From: JAOZTV01 sp965371805
GTDB lineage: Bacteria; Acidobacteriota; Aminicenantia; UBA2199
Direction: 5' to 3'
Length of the DNA stretch: 64,000 bases
Assembly: GCA_965371805.1 (NCBI GenBank)
Contig: CBDUZW010000007.1
Location: 56,597-120,596, forward strand
The position numbers and the translations under genes are program-made. Under the pieces are notes generated by a model, which saw only the letters and a program-made list of their open reading frames with translations, searched no databases and was not told the origin of the DNA. Positions 34,901 to 42,290 of the stretch are shown piece after piece. The stretch's first letter is position 1; each line of letters begins with the position of its first letter.

Positions 34901-35042
34901 TAATAAGAAAAAGATTATTTACTTGATCATTTCAAACTCTGCATTGCAGCTATATCATATGACAAATAAATTCCCAAGAAATGTTAAATCCTGGTCAATA
35001 TATAAAAAAGAAAAAATAATCAAAAATGGATACCATAAATAA
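31971..35042 (+). CDS. Exported Ntn hydrolase (C45 / phospholipase B-like) fused to an M1-peptidase-like C-terminal region
   Basis: 1023 residues. The order is: signal peptide (1-22); a carbohydrate-binding-like beta sandwich (about 30-145); a C45/phospholipase B-like domain (about 165-590); a helical M1-peptidase-like region (about 640-780) and a C-terminal domain (about 800-1010). The C45 signs are EGKPYNRGYQYGYLLSEEI and the probable autoproteolytic nucleophile C308 in HKCSGFLANGP, then FMWGGYTGVHWNV. The third part recalls the M1 C-terminal half: IKGTYLLHQLRLNVGNKKF, then NSFINQWIDKKGFPSTTLKI. No HEXXH zinc site is present, so that part is not an active aminopeptidase. Such enzymes hydrolyse amide or ester bonds of acylated molecules; the substrate is unknown. 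Confidence 0.8.
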   Translation: MTKKIFLTLLISLILFIQIFPEIKDSKISTTDSITSFTHNEWKKSTKHYEYINLKVGELYKLTGKIKTENALTNAIDRYPTSVAACLTMESFPFTNHSPAVGDTTDWKEVSIQFIATKSKDRIRVHLGFNGKAMGKAWFKDLKLEKSSDISTYIPPQTVKWFNKAYRYDDRGWIFVHIEGKPYNRGYQYGYLLSEEIVSYIKKLAYSEDKDNSVRGWNQLRRFTDAIMLRRYEDEYLEEMKGIADGAKKNGAKFSGRDIDLIDIVTLNSYTDIDSVNGALRKTANSISGRNFFKTEDELNIPLKQHKCSGFLANGPATKDNKIVFGQIFMWGGYTGVHWNVICDLVPEKGNRIVYETYPGGIHSGADFYINSAGIMMGETTVSQTPFNQDGTPQSNRIRKAAQYANSIDDVAKILKHKNNGMYTNDWLIGDTKTNEIAIFLLGTNKTKMWRSKKGNFPNGTKGFLWSNNNNKDPEVRKEYIPNKDNAPFDLVFRPWNRDIAFNEFFKKKNGIIDSIEGVNLWASSPINRSHACDGKITTTEMANNLTFLAHFGKVTLRGKFPHPDNRLLRAYPGATPHLSLGYSTASPIFITKKLIDQKGQIKVEKTEKELDSDYKNIKDVITYSNRSLWFNTVFPASNKENWFISATASYWRILKYLPDTDKKAYKYLTDQLSKLDISLNYTINREGDLQVVSAKRKYDGYNNYQIPRIKGTYLLHQLRLNVGNKKFSKIMNAIHDKYKNKKISNSNIISIAENISGKKLNSFINQWIDKKGFPSTTLKIDKIEKTKGGKWNLSISTLQNKELFHFYTDILIRTKNENIIKKIEINKKNQMAKFELNSKPEKVIFNHGNHIPEKRESYYIWSNFYDDFSNIKIVYGTKRQIEANHTFALKFQTAIADRYSEVFSPIFKDNEISKDDISNSDLILLGGTSDNTLTKDITDLIKNKYKLKTGKNYFKWQDKTYGSWDDGLFLVIPNPYNKKKIIYLIISNSALQLYHMTNKFPRNVKSWSIYKKEKIIKNGYHK

Positions 35043-35122
35043 GTAGAGAAATAAGATGTTTTTAAATAGATTATTTTAAAATACCTTAATTTTGTTTTTA
35101 TTTACAACTGAATTTTAAAAAT

Positions 35123-35428
35123 TTATTCTATATTTTCTAAGAATATTCTTCTCTTCTCTTCTTTATGATTTTGTCTGTATAGTATAGCAACATTACCTAT
35201 TAAACCACATAATTCAGTTCTGGTCTTTGTTGCAAGCTCTGCTGATAATTCTTTTTTTTCTTCTTTAAAACCCTGAAATTTCACTTTTATTAATTCATGA
35301 ACCTCTATTGCATCATTTACAGCAATAATAAGATTTTCAGTTATTCCATTTTTTCCTATAAAAACAACAGGTTCCAGCCCATGGGAAAGCCCTCTTAAAT
35401 ATTTTTTTTCTTTTCCAGTTAAATTCAT
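35123..35428 (-). CDS. yhbY: YhbY-family RNA-binding protein (CRM domain)
   Basis: The start is set at ATG 35428, behind AGAGG, giving 101 residues, the usual YhbY length; the open frame extends 25 codons further. The fold starts MNLTGKEKKYLRGLSHGLEP and has the KH-like loop VFIGKNGITENLI. Family members bind pre-50S ribosomal subunits. The gene lies 84 bp downstream of mobA. Confidence 0.9.
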   Translation of the reverse strand: MNLTGKEKKYLRGLSHGLEPVVFIGKNGITENLIIAVNDAIEVHELIKVKFQGFKEEKKELSAELATKTRTELCGLIGNVAILYRQNHKEEKRRIFLENIE

Positions 35429-35512
35429 TTTATCCTCTTGTAGTATTATATCATATTTTTTACAACTCGTCTTTCGAAAAGAAACCAAGGTGTAATTGAC
35501 CAAAAAATCATT

Positions 35513-36073
35513 TCAATTCAAAAAATGTTTATAGTCCTCTGGGGTATTTATATTTAGTAAATTATCCTCTTTCTGCAATATTAAAAATTTAGTTTTACAG
35601 AGAGGATATAAATCAATTATTTTTCTGATTCCCGAGCTTAGAAGGGTATTTATTCTGGAGATTACAGATTTATTATAAACAGCAAAAAGAGGTTCATATT
35701 GGCCACTAGATGTTTTGGGAACTACAATATCAAACTCTTTTGAGAAAGAAATTATTTCTTTTAATAAACTTAGATCAATATTTGGGATATCAGTTGCAAT
35801 GAAGAAAACAGTTTCATTTGAAGCAGCTTTAAGTCCTGATAGTATTCCCCTTAAAGGGCCTTCTCCCTCCTGTTCATCAATAACTATTGTGTAATCAGAA
35901 AATAAACCTGCATTCTTCTTCGAAACACTTATTAAAATCTCATCAAAATGAGGTTCTAATTGCTCATATACCAAGTCTATCAGCTTTTCTCCATTTATCT
36001 CCAAAAAAGCTTTATCCCTCTTCATCCGAGTACTTTTCCCACCAGCAAGTATGATAGCTGTCTTAGACTTCAT
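35513..36073 (-). CDS. mobA: Molybdenum cofactor guanylyltransferase MobA
   Basis: 186 residues. The nucleotidyltransferase signature is complete: AIILAGGKSTRMKRDKAFLE, then EGEGPLRGILSGLKAA and the metal-binding FIATDIPN. MobA attaches GMP to molybdopterin, so the organism should use MGD-containing Mo or W oxidoreductases; none is in this window. The ATG overlaps the end of a 44-codon ORF by 11 bp, downstream of pepP. Confidence 0.9.
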   Translation of the reverse strand: MKSKTAIILAGGKSTRMKRDKAFLEINGEKLIDLVYEQLEPHFDEILISVSKKNAGLFSDYTIVIDEQEGEGPLRGILSGLKAASNETVFFIATDIPNIDLSLLKEIISFSKEFDIVVPKTSSGQYEPLFAVYNKSVISRINTLLSSGIRKIIDLYPLCKTKFLILQKEDNLLNINTPEDYKHFLN

Positions 36074-36197
36074 GGTTTACATTGTGACCCAGAGTATGGT
36101 TGAACCCATACTCTGAATAATCTCTCAGTTCTTTAAAAATCGGATCATTGCCTATATTTTCTATTATAAAATCCACAAAATAATCTTTAAAACACAT
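36063..36197 (-). CDS. Short 44-residue ORF between pepP and mobA
   Basis: A leftward ORF from ATG 36197, 14 bp after the pepP stop, ending at TAA 36063-36065 inside the start of mobA. It reads MCFKDYFVDFIIENIG, NDPIFKELRDYSEYGF and NHTLGHNVNHEV, with composition like a real protein. Its ribosome site is weak (CCAGAAAAA). DNA within it contains a 10-bp inverted repeat, CAGAGTATGG and CCATACTCTG, with loop TTGAAC (36090-36115). It may be a small gene, or the remains of a longer one such as an HD-domain protein start. No function is assigned. Confidence 0.45.
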   Translation of the reverse strand: MCFKDYFVDFIIENIGNDPIFKELRDYSEYGFNHTLGHNVNHEV

Positions 36198-36211
36198 TTT
36201 TTCTGGATAAT

Positions 36212-37600
36212 TTATGTTCCCATTATTTTTTCGATTTCTTCAATAGTTTTAGGTATTGGTTTTCCAAGAACTCTTGATCCATCTTTAGTGACAAGAATGT
36301 CATCTTCAATTCTAATCCCGCCGAATCCAATATATTCTTCAGCTTTAGAATAATTTATATATTCGGAAAATTTATTTTCTTTCTTCCATTGTTTTATCAG
36401 ATCAGGTATAAAATATATTCCAGGCTCAACAGTCACAACATTCCCGACTTCAAGCTCTTTTCCCAGTCTTAAAAATGCAAGTCCAAATTGATCACTTCTT
36501 TTTATATCTTTATCATATCCAACAAAATTCTCACCAAGCGATTCCATATCATGTACATCAAGCCCAATCATATGTCCTAATCCATGAGGAAAAAATAGAG
36601 CATGTGCACCATTTTTTACTATATCTGAAACATTTCCTTTTAAAAAGCCCAGATCTTTTAGACCGGAAGCAATAACTTCAGCAGACATAAGATGGATATC
36701 TTTATTTTTTATGCCCGGCTTTATCTCTTGAATTGCCTTCTCCTGTGAATCTAATACAATTTGATAGATCTCCCTCTGTTTTTGAGTGAATTTTCCTCCA
36801 ACAGGGAAGGTTCTTGTAATATCTGAAGCATAGTATTCCGGAGATTCAGCTCCTGAATCGACAAGAAGCAGATCGCCTTCATTTAATACATTTCCATGAT
36901 AATGATTATGAAGTGTCTCTCCATTTTTTGTCAATATTATTGGAAATGAATAATGACTTCCTCTTTGTGACAAAATACCTTCCATTTTTCCAACAAGTTG
37001 CTGTTCAATCATCCCGGCTTTTGTTTTGGACATAATCATACTTAACATCTCATAAGAGATATCAAGCGCTTTTTCAATCTCTTTTATCTCCAAATCTGAT
37101 TTAATATTTCTGAGTTCTACAACTGCATTGATTAATTCTTCTGACACAAAATCATTTCCAAATGAAGCCCTTACACCTAATATTCTTTCAATTTCTAACA
37201 CAATATCTGCTTTATATGGAGGAAGATAATGAATTTTTCTTCCTTTTTGTATTGCATCTTTCAATGTTTTTTCAATTTTACTTTTCTCTCCAATACCCTC
37301 AGTTCCAATCATTTTTGCCAAATCAGAAACAGTAGGCATCTGTCCCATCCATATAATATCATCCATATCAAAATCATCTCCATAAAGATAATCTTTTCCT
37401 CCATCAATATCTATTACACCTGCAAACCCAGGTTTATCGATACCAAAAAAATAAAGAAAATTGCTGTCCTGACGGAAAGGAAGCTGATTTGCCCTGTAAT
37501 TCATTGGACTATCTATATTACCGGGGAAATATACCAATCCACTCTTCATTTTTTTTCTTAAATCCCTTCTTCTTTCTTCATAAATTTCTTTATTGAACAT
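36212..37600 (-). CDS. pepP: Xaa-Pro aminopeptidase (M24B)
   Basis: 462 residues: N-terminal creatinase-like domain (about 1-170) and pita-bread catalytic domain. Metal ligands are visible: two Asp in LLVDSGAESPEYYASDITRT, His in HGLGHMIGLDVHD, Glu in TVEPGIYFIPD and Glu in IRIEDDILV. It releases an N-terminal residue preceding proline, in the cytosol. It complements the exported proline-specific peptidases elsewhere in the window. AAGGAGATACAT precedes ATG; it heads the apparent unit pepP, 44-codon ORF, mobA. Confidence 0.95.
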   Translation of the reverse strand: MFNKEIYEERRRDLRKKMKSGLVYFPGNIDSPMNYRANQLPFRQDSNFLYFFGIDKPGFAGVIDIDGGKDYLYGDDFDMDDIIWMGQMPTVSDLAKMIGTEGIGEKSKIEKTLKDAIQKGRKIHYLPPYKADIVLEIERILGVRASFGNDFVSEELINAVVELRNIKSDLEIKEIEKALDISYEMLSMIMSKTKAGMIEQQLVGKMEGILSQRGSHYSFPIILTKNGETLHNHYHGNVLNEGDLLLVDSGAESPEYYASDITRTFPVGGKFTQKQREIYQIVLDSQEKAIQEIKPGIKNKDIHLMSAEVIASGLKDLGFLKGNVSDIVKNGAHALFFPHGLGHMIGLDVHDMESLGENFVGYDKDIKRSDQFGLAFLRLGKELEVGNVVTVEPGIYFIPDLIKQWKKENKFSEYINYSKAEEYIGFGGIRIEDDILVTKDGSRVLGKPIPKTIEEIEKIMGT

Positions 37601-37709
37601 ATGTATCTCCTTTTTTTTATTAATAATATTACCGTAATTTTTTTTCTAAATCAAGGATTTAAATAATTAATAATCATTAAAAATAATTAATAAATTAACA
37701 AACTTCATA

Positions 37710-37738
37710 TTGACATAACTTTTTATTATGACTATAAT
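37710..37738 (+). promoter_or_regulatory. Consensus sigma70 promoter of the porin gene
   Basis: A perfect -35 TTGACA (37710-37715), a 17-bp spacer and a perfect -10 TATAAT (37733-37738), about 55 bp before the ATG. Both hexamers match the consensus exactly, so strong constitutive transcription is expected unless a repressor covers it. Confidence 0.85.
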
Positions 37739-37793
37739 ATCCAATAGTCTATATTAAATAATATAGATTAAATATATAATTTAGGAGATGATA

Positions 37794-38789
37794 ATGAAGA
37801 AAATTTTTATCGTAACACTTATTTTACTATTCTCAGTAATAACATTGAGCGCTGGGAATGTTTATTTTAAAGGACTTATCCAAAATTGGTTCTCTTTTAC
37901 AGATCAGGCTGTTGACGACAGCAGTGCTTATGGATTTACAAATAAGAGATTTAGATTTATCCCATACGGAACATTTGGCAAAAATATTAAATGGGGAATT
38001 CACTTTTATGCAGATAGAGGAGCCGCTGTCTCTTTTTTTGATGCATATATTGATTACAAATTTTCAGATCAGTTTTCATTAAAGATAGGAAAATTTGCTG
38101 CTCCCGGTTCTATTTCAGGTGCATTAACATCATCAGGCGCACTTGACCTGATTGAACGAGCACCAATTTCTATGATCTGGGGTGGAGGCAGTGCCTTACA
38201 CGGATATAGAGCTTTTGGGGTCCAGGCACATGGAAATCTAATGGATGGGAAAATTCATTATGCTGTAATGTTAGCAAATCCAACAACAACAGCTTATTTT
38301 ACTCCTTCTATTAAAGCTAATTCATACGTAAATGATGCAAAAGGAATGACTGTTTGGAGTAGACTTGAAGCAAAACCAATGAAGGGTCTAAGATTAGGAG
38401 GTTTCTTTGGAAGTGGTACATCAACTGATTCATCAAGTGTTGAAATAAAGAGAAGTTCTTATGGAGCGCACCTTTTCTATAAAAAGAATGCAATAAATTT
38501 CAAACTTGAATATATTGGTGGAGATAATGGTGGTATTGATTATAGTGGAATGTATGCAATATTTGGATACAAATTAGGCAAAAAATTTGAGTCAGTGGTC
38601 AGATATGACTTTGTAACACCTAAAGACAGTGGAGAAAAATATACTAACTTCTCACTTGGTATCAATTATTTCTGTAGTAAAAGAATTAAATATCAGCTAA
38701 ACTATGTTTTAAGAAACGAAGAACTCGTTGATGTAGCAAATAATATTTTTTATATTAATTTTCAGTATTCTTTTAATAGTAAAAAATAA
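37794..38789 (+). CDS. Outer-membrane porin-like beta-barrel protein
   Basis: The second of two ATGs (37794) is chosen because AGGAG ends directly against the first. The 331-residue protein has a signal peptide (about 1-21, FSVITLSAG) and then alternating strands such as RLGGFFGSGTSTD, KFESVVRYDFVTPK and IKYQLNYVLR, ending INFQYSFNSKK. The pattern resembles phosphate-selective or short-chain porins of about 16 strands. Substrate is unknown. A perfect consensus promoter and a hairpin terminator frame it, so it is probably an abundant single-gene product. Confidence 0.82.
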   Translation: MKKIFIVTLILLFSVITLSAGNVYFKGLIQNWFSFTDQAVDDSSAYGFTNKRFRFIPYGTFGKNIKWGIHFYADRGAAVSFFDAYIDYKFSDQFSLKIGKFAAPGSISGALTSSGALDLIERAPISMIWGGGSALHGYRAFGVQAHGNLMDGKIHYAVMLANPTTTAYFTPSIKANSYVNDAKGMTVWSRLEAKPMKGLRLGGFFGSGTSTDSSSVEIKRSSYGAHLFYKKNAINFKLEYIGGDNGGIDYSGMYAIFGYKLGKKFESVVRYDFVTPKDSGEKYTNFSLGINYFCSKRIKYQLNYVLRNEELVDVANNIFYINFQYSFNSKK

Positions 38790-38805
38790 ATATTCTCAAA
38801 TAACC

Positions 38806-38841
38806 ATAATAAGTCTAAAACTTTTTTTTTAGGCTTATTAT
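38806..38841. terminator. Bidirectional terminator between porin and AbrB/PIN unit
   Basis: A 15-bp stem, ATAATAAGTCTAAAA with TTTTAGGCTTATTAT (one G-T pair), and a six-base loop lie between convergent genes. The stem itself supplies A/T runs on both strands, so it can serve both directions. Confidence 0.65.
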
Positions 38842-38848
38842 AGATTTA

Positions 38849-39052
38849 TTATCTTTCCCAATCTTTCATATCATATTTTTTCCACTTATTCATAATCCAG
38901 TCTGGAAGTTCAGTTTCAGAGTCTGATTCATCCCAGTCAATTTCTTCAGAAACCAGATCTTTAGAATTGTCTTCTTCGAGGTCTCGAAAAATACTACGGT
39001 AATTAATATACCCACCCTCATTAAGAATCATTCTTAAGTTTTTTTTTTCCAT
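38849..39052 (-). CDS. Small acidic protein downstream of the PIN gene
   Basis: 67 residues, unrecognised. Very acidic (for example DLEEDNSKDLVSEEIDWDES) with an aromatic basic end, DWIMNKWKKYDMKDWER. A strong GGGAGG ribosome site precedes ATG, 14 bp after the PIN stop. It is probably the third gene of the AbrB/PIN unit. An acidic partner could bind the basic PIN protein, but nothing proves this. Confidence 0.6.
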   Translation of the reverse strand: MEKKNLRMILNEGGYINYRSIFRDLEEDNSKDLVSEEIDWDESDSETELPDWIMNKWKKYDMKDWER

Positions 39053-39066
39053 TTTATTCCTCCCTT

Positions 39067-39468
39067 TTATATTTTTTTTACAATAGATATATCAAGCTTT
39101 TCAAAACTATTATCTACCGTCAGAATCTTTGATATTTTTCGATCTCTTGTCTCTTCTGAGATTAGTATTTTTTTAATATTAATAGAGGGGTATTTTTTAT
39201 AAAGCGCCATAACCCTATAGAAAAAATCTCCCTTCTCTACATAAAATATATAATTACTTAATATTGCAATTATATAGTTATAGATTATATCTCTATTAAG
39301 CTTATATTTATTTTCCAGTATCTCAACTACTTCACTGATTGTTTGTATTGGAACAAAAACCTTTTCACGTTTTTCCTTTAAACTGTAAAACAGTTTCTTT
39401 ACCACCATCATGTCTTTGTCAGACGTGAACAAACCAATAAAGAAAGATGTGTCAACAGAAAATTTCAT
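39067..39468 (-). CDS. PIN-domain protein (VapC-like toxin), possibly catalytically weakened
   Basis: 133 residues. PIN-fold features: FSVDTSFFIGLF (D6), ISEVVEI (E46) and LTVDNSFEKL (D119). The third acidic position, normally a DxxxA motif, falls in SINIKKILISEETRDR where no aspartate aligns, so the metal site may be incomplete. VapC toxins are RNases inhibited by a cognate antitoxin. It lies 3 bp after an AbrB-type antitoxin gene, the usual order. Confidence 0.75.
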   Translation of the reverse strand: MKFSVDTSFFIGLFTSDKDMMVVKKLFYSLKEKREKVFVPIQTISEVVEILENKYKLNRDIIYNYIIAILSNYIFYVEKGDFFYRVMALYKKYPSINIKKILISEETRDRKISKILTVDNSFEKLDISIVKKI

Positions 39469-39471
39469 TTT

Positions 39472-39678
39472 TTATTTTGTATCCTTCCCATTTTTATAAT
39501 CTAAAAGTGTCCCAAAATATTTTTCTATTCCTTCATATTTTTTGATAATAAGTTTTTCATTAACTAGTTCAAAAATTATATTGTCTCCTATTTTTGCATC
39601 AAGATAATCCCTGACTTTTTTAGGAAGAGTTAATTGTCCCTTACTTGTCATTTTCGACTTACTAAAAATACTCTCCAT
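39472..39678 (-). CDS. AbrB/SpoVT-family antitoxin-like DNA-binding protein
   Basis: 68 residues. The swapped-hairpin domain is visible: MTSKGQLTLPKKVRDYLDAK followed by IGDNIIFELVNEKLIIKK; the C-terminal tail KYFGTLLDYKNGKD would contact the toxin. It is first in the unit with the PIN protein and the acidic protein. Repression of its own promoter is expected; an inverted repeat TTTATG/CATAAA at about 39700-39718 overlaps the probable -10. Confidence 0.82.
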   Translation of the reverse strand: MESIFSKSKMTSKGQLTLPKKVRDYLDAKIGDNIIFELVNEKLIIKKYEGIEKYFGTLLDYKNGKDTK

Positions 39679-39723
39679 ACTATCTTTTTTCTCCTTACTT
39701 TATGTTTACACCATAAAAAAATA

Positions 39724-39789
39724 AAAGTCAAGGAAATATTGACTTTTTTATAAAAAAATAATAGAATTAAAAAGTTAGTCTCGGCTAAC
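39724..39789. promoter_or_regulatory. Divergent promoters and inverted repeats between the AbrB/PIN unit and feoAB
   Basis: The perfect inverted repeat AAAGTCAA (39724-39731) / TTGACTTT (39739-39746) supplies both -35 boxes. Rightward, TTGACT (39739-39744) has a 17-bp spacer to TAGAAT (39762-39767). Leftward, TTGACT (39731-39726) has a 17-bp spacer to TAAACA (39708-39703). A second inverted repeat, GTTAG-N6-CTAAC (39774-39789), would cover the feo transcription start. It may be a metal-regulator operator of DtxR type (inference). Confidence 0.55.
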
Positions 39790-39808
39790 ATTTTGGAGAA
39801 AACTAATT

Positions 39809-42280
39809 ATGTTGTTATCAGAACTAAAACAGGGAGAAAGCGCTTATATAATAAAAGTAAAAGGCAGAGGTGCTTTTAGAAAAAGAATAATTGAGATGGG
39901 ATTTGTATCTGGCAAAGAAATCACTGTAACCAGATATGCTCCACTCTCCGACCCTATTGAATATAATATTCTTGGGTATAGCGTCATGTTAAGAAAAAGT
40001 GAAGCCAATTTAATTGAGATTTCTAAATCAAACCAGAATCTAAATGGGAATTATGAGGGACTTATTTCAGGCAAGGAAAAACTTGGAAATGGAGTAAACA
40101 GCAAGGTAATTAATATAGCACTTGTTGGCAATCCAAATTGCGGAAAAACAACTTTTTATAATTTTGCTTCAGGATCAAAAGAAAGAGTTGGAAATTATAG
40201 CGGTGTAACTGTTGGCTCAAAAACTGCCTCATATAAAATTGACGATCATACATTTAATATAGTAGATCTTCCAGGGACATACTCTATCTCAGCTTATTCA
40301 CCAGAAGAATTATTTGTACGGAGGCATATTCAAAATGAACTCCCTGATATTGTAATAAATGTTATAGATGCTTCAAATCTTGAAAGAAATCTTTATCTTA
40401 CAACACAATTAATTGATATGGATATCAAAGTAATAATTGCATTAAATATGTATGATGAACTCTTGATCAAAGGTGATAAATTTGATTACATCAGCCTTGG
40501 TGAGATGATAGGCTGCCCAATAGTTCCAACTGTAAGCACAAAAGGAAAGGGCATTAAAGAGCTTTTTAGAAGAGCCATTCAAGTCTATCATGACGAGGAT
40601 AAAAGCGTAAGACATATTCATATTAATTATGGCAATAATATTGAGGAAGCGATATCAGTTATCCAGAATAAAATCAGAGAATCTGAAAACCAGGATCTCC
40701 GGGACAGAATTTCAACCAGATTTCTTGCAATCAAATTACTTGAAAAAGACAATGATACAATTAGAGTCATTTATAAGAACTGTAAAAATTTCAAAGGCAT
40801 TAATCTTACAGTAAAAAAAGAAATAGATAAACTTGAAGAATTATTAAAAGAGGACAGTGAGACACTTATCACTGATGCCAAATATGGTTTTATTTCCGGT
40901 GCTTTAAAAGAAACATATAAATCCGGGCCAATTGACAGGAGAGAATTAACAGACAAAATCGACACAGTTGTCACCAATAAGTTTTTCGGCTTCCCCTTTT
41001 TCATGATAAGTATGTGGTTAATGTTTCAGATAACATTTACTGTTGGCGAATATCCAATGCACTGGTTAGAGGATTTTGTAAGCTTTTTTTCTAATTCAAT
41101 ATCTGTTTATATGTCTTCAGGTATGCTGAAAGATCTTTTAATCGAAGGTGTTATTGGTGGCATTGGTGGTGTTATCGTCTTTTTGCCTAACATTCTTTTA
41201 TTGTTTCTATTTATATCTTTATTAGAAGATACGGGATATATGGCAAGAGTTGTGTTTATCATGGATAAGATAATGCATAGATTTGGCCTTCATGGAAGAT
41301 CTTTTATCCCCCTGATAATGGGCTTTGGATGTAATGTCCCGGCAATTATGACGACCCGTACAATTGAAAGCAGGAACGACAGGATGGTTACAATGCTGGT
41401 GAATCCATTTATGTCCTGTGGAGCCAGGCTCCCTGTTTATGTTTTAATGATAAGTGCATTTTTTCCAAATAACTCTGGAACCGTGTTATTTTCAGTTTAT
41501 ATAACAGGAGTAGCCGTTGCTCTGGGTATGGCCGTTATATTTAAAAAAACTTTATTCAGGGAAAAAGACATCCCATTTGTTATGGAGCTTCCCCCTTACA
41601 GATTCCCTACAGTAAAATCTTCTGTTAAACATATGTGGAACAATGGCAATCAATATTTAAAAAAAATGGGATCAGTCATTTTGATCTCTTCAATAATAAT
41701 ATGGGCACTGGGATATTTTCCAAGAGAAACAAAACATTCAACAAACTATAACAAACAAATTATGACTTTAAAAAATAAAGGTCAGAGCTCTGGTCCAATA
41801 ATAAAAAAAGAAATAAGCCGTCTGGAATTGAGAAAAGAGAGTGAGAGGCAGGAAAATTCATATATTGGAAAGCTTGGCAAGTTTATTGAACCCGTTATCA
41901 AACCATTGGGTTTTGATTGGAAAATAGGCGTAAGTATTATTACCGGAATAGCAGCAAAAGAGATTGTTGTGAGTACAATGGGAGTTCTATATCATGCAGA
42001 AATTAACGCTGACGAGAACAGTAAATCATTAATAAAGAGATTAAAAGCTCATAGATATAAAACAGGACCTAAAAAAGGTAAACCTGTTTTTACACCTCTT
42101 GTTGCTTTTGGATTTATGGTTTTCATACTACTATACTTCCCCTGTATTGCTGCAATTGCGGCAATAAGGAGAGAATCAGGAAGTTGGAAGTGGGCAGTTT
42201 TTACAGCAGTATATTCAACTGTCCTTGCCTGGCTCTTCGCATTCGGCATATACCAGATTGGAAGTATATTCATCATATAA
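39809..42280 (+). CDS. feoB: FeoA-FeoB fusion, ferrous iron transporter
   Basis: 823 residues. Residues 1-75 are a FeoA SH3-like domain (IIEMGFVSGKEITVTRYAPL). A linker leads to the FeoB G domain with G1 GNPNCGKT (107-114), G3 DLPGTYS and G4 NMYD. The membrane part (about 390-823) has both gate motifs: GFGCNVPAIMTTRTIESRND and MSCGARLPVYVLM. FeoB imports Fe(II) under low oxygen. Fusion of FeoA to the N-terminus occurs in several phyla and means one protein does both roles. A Cys-rich partner gene follows by 10 bp. A promoter and inverted repeat lie directly upstream. Confidence 0.96.
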   Translation: MLLSELKQGESAYIIKVKGRGAFRKRIIEMGFVSGKEITVTRYAPLSDPIEYNILGYSVMLRKSEANLIEISKSNQNLNGNYEGLISGKEKLGNGVNSKVINIALVGNPNCGKTTFYNFASGSKERVGNYSGVTVGSKTASYKIDDHTFNIVDLPGTYSISAYSPEELFVRRHIQNELPDIVINVIDASNLERNLYLTTQLIDMDIKVIIALNMYDELLIKGDKFDYISLGEMIGCPIVPTVSTKGKGIKELFRRAIQVYHDEDKSVRHIHINYGNNIEEAISVIQNKIRESENQDLRDRISTRFLAIKLLEKDNDTIRVIYKNCKNFKGINLTVKKEIDKLEELLKEDSETLITDAKYGFISGALKETYKSGPIDRRELTDKIDTVVTNKFFGFPFFMISMWLMFQITFTVGEYPMHWLEDFVSFFSNSISVYMSSGMLKDLLIEGVIGGIGGVIVFLPNILLLFLFISLLEDTGYMARVVFIMDKIMHRFGLHGRSFIPLIMGFGCNVPAIMTTRTIESRNDRMVTMLVNPFMSCGARLPVYVLMISAFFPNNSGTVLFSVYITGVAVALGMAVIFKKTLFREKDIPFVMELPPYRFPTVKSSVKHMWNNGNQYLKKMGSVILISSIIIWALGYFPRETKHSTNYNKQIMTLKNKGQSSGPIIKKEISRLELRKESERQENSYIGKLGKFIEPVIKPLGFDWKIGVSIITGIAAKEIVVSTMGVLYHAEINADENSKSLIKRLKAHRYKTGPKKGKPVFTPLVAFGFMVFILLYFPCIAAIAAIRRESGSWKWAVFTAVYSTVLAWLFAFGIYQIGSIFII

Positions 42281-42290
42281 GGAAAATAAA

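Noticed and set aside
42225..42290. Longer N-terminus for the FeoB-associated Cys-rich protein
   Set aside because: The extra 22 codons lie inside feoB in another frame; the ATG at 42291 has its own ribosome site and gives the family length.
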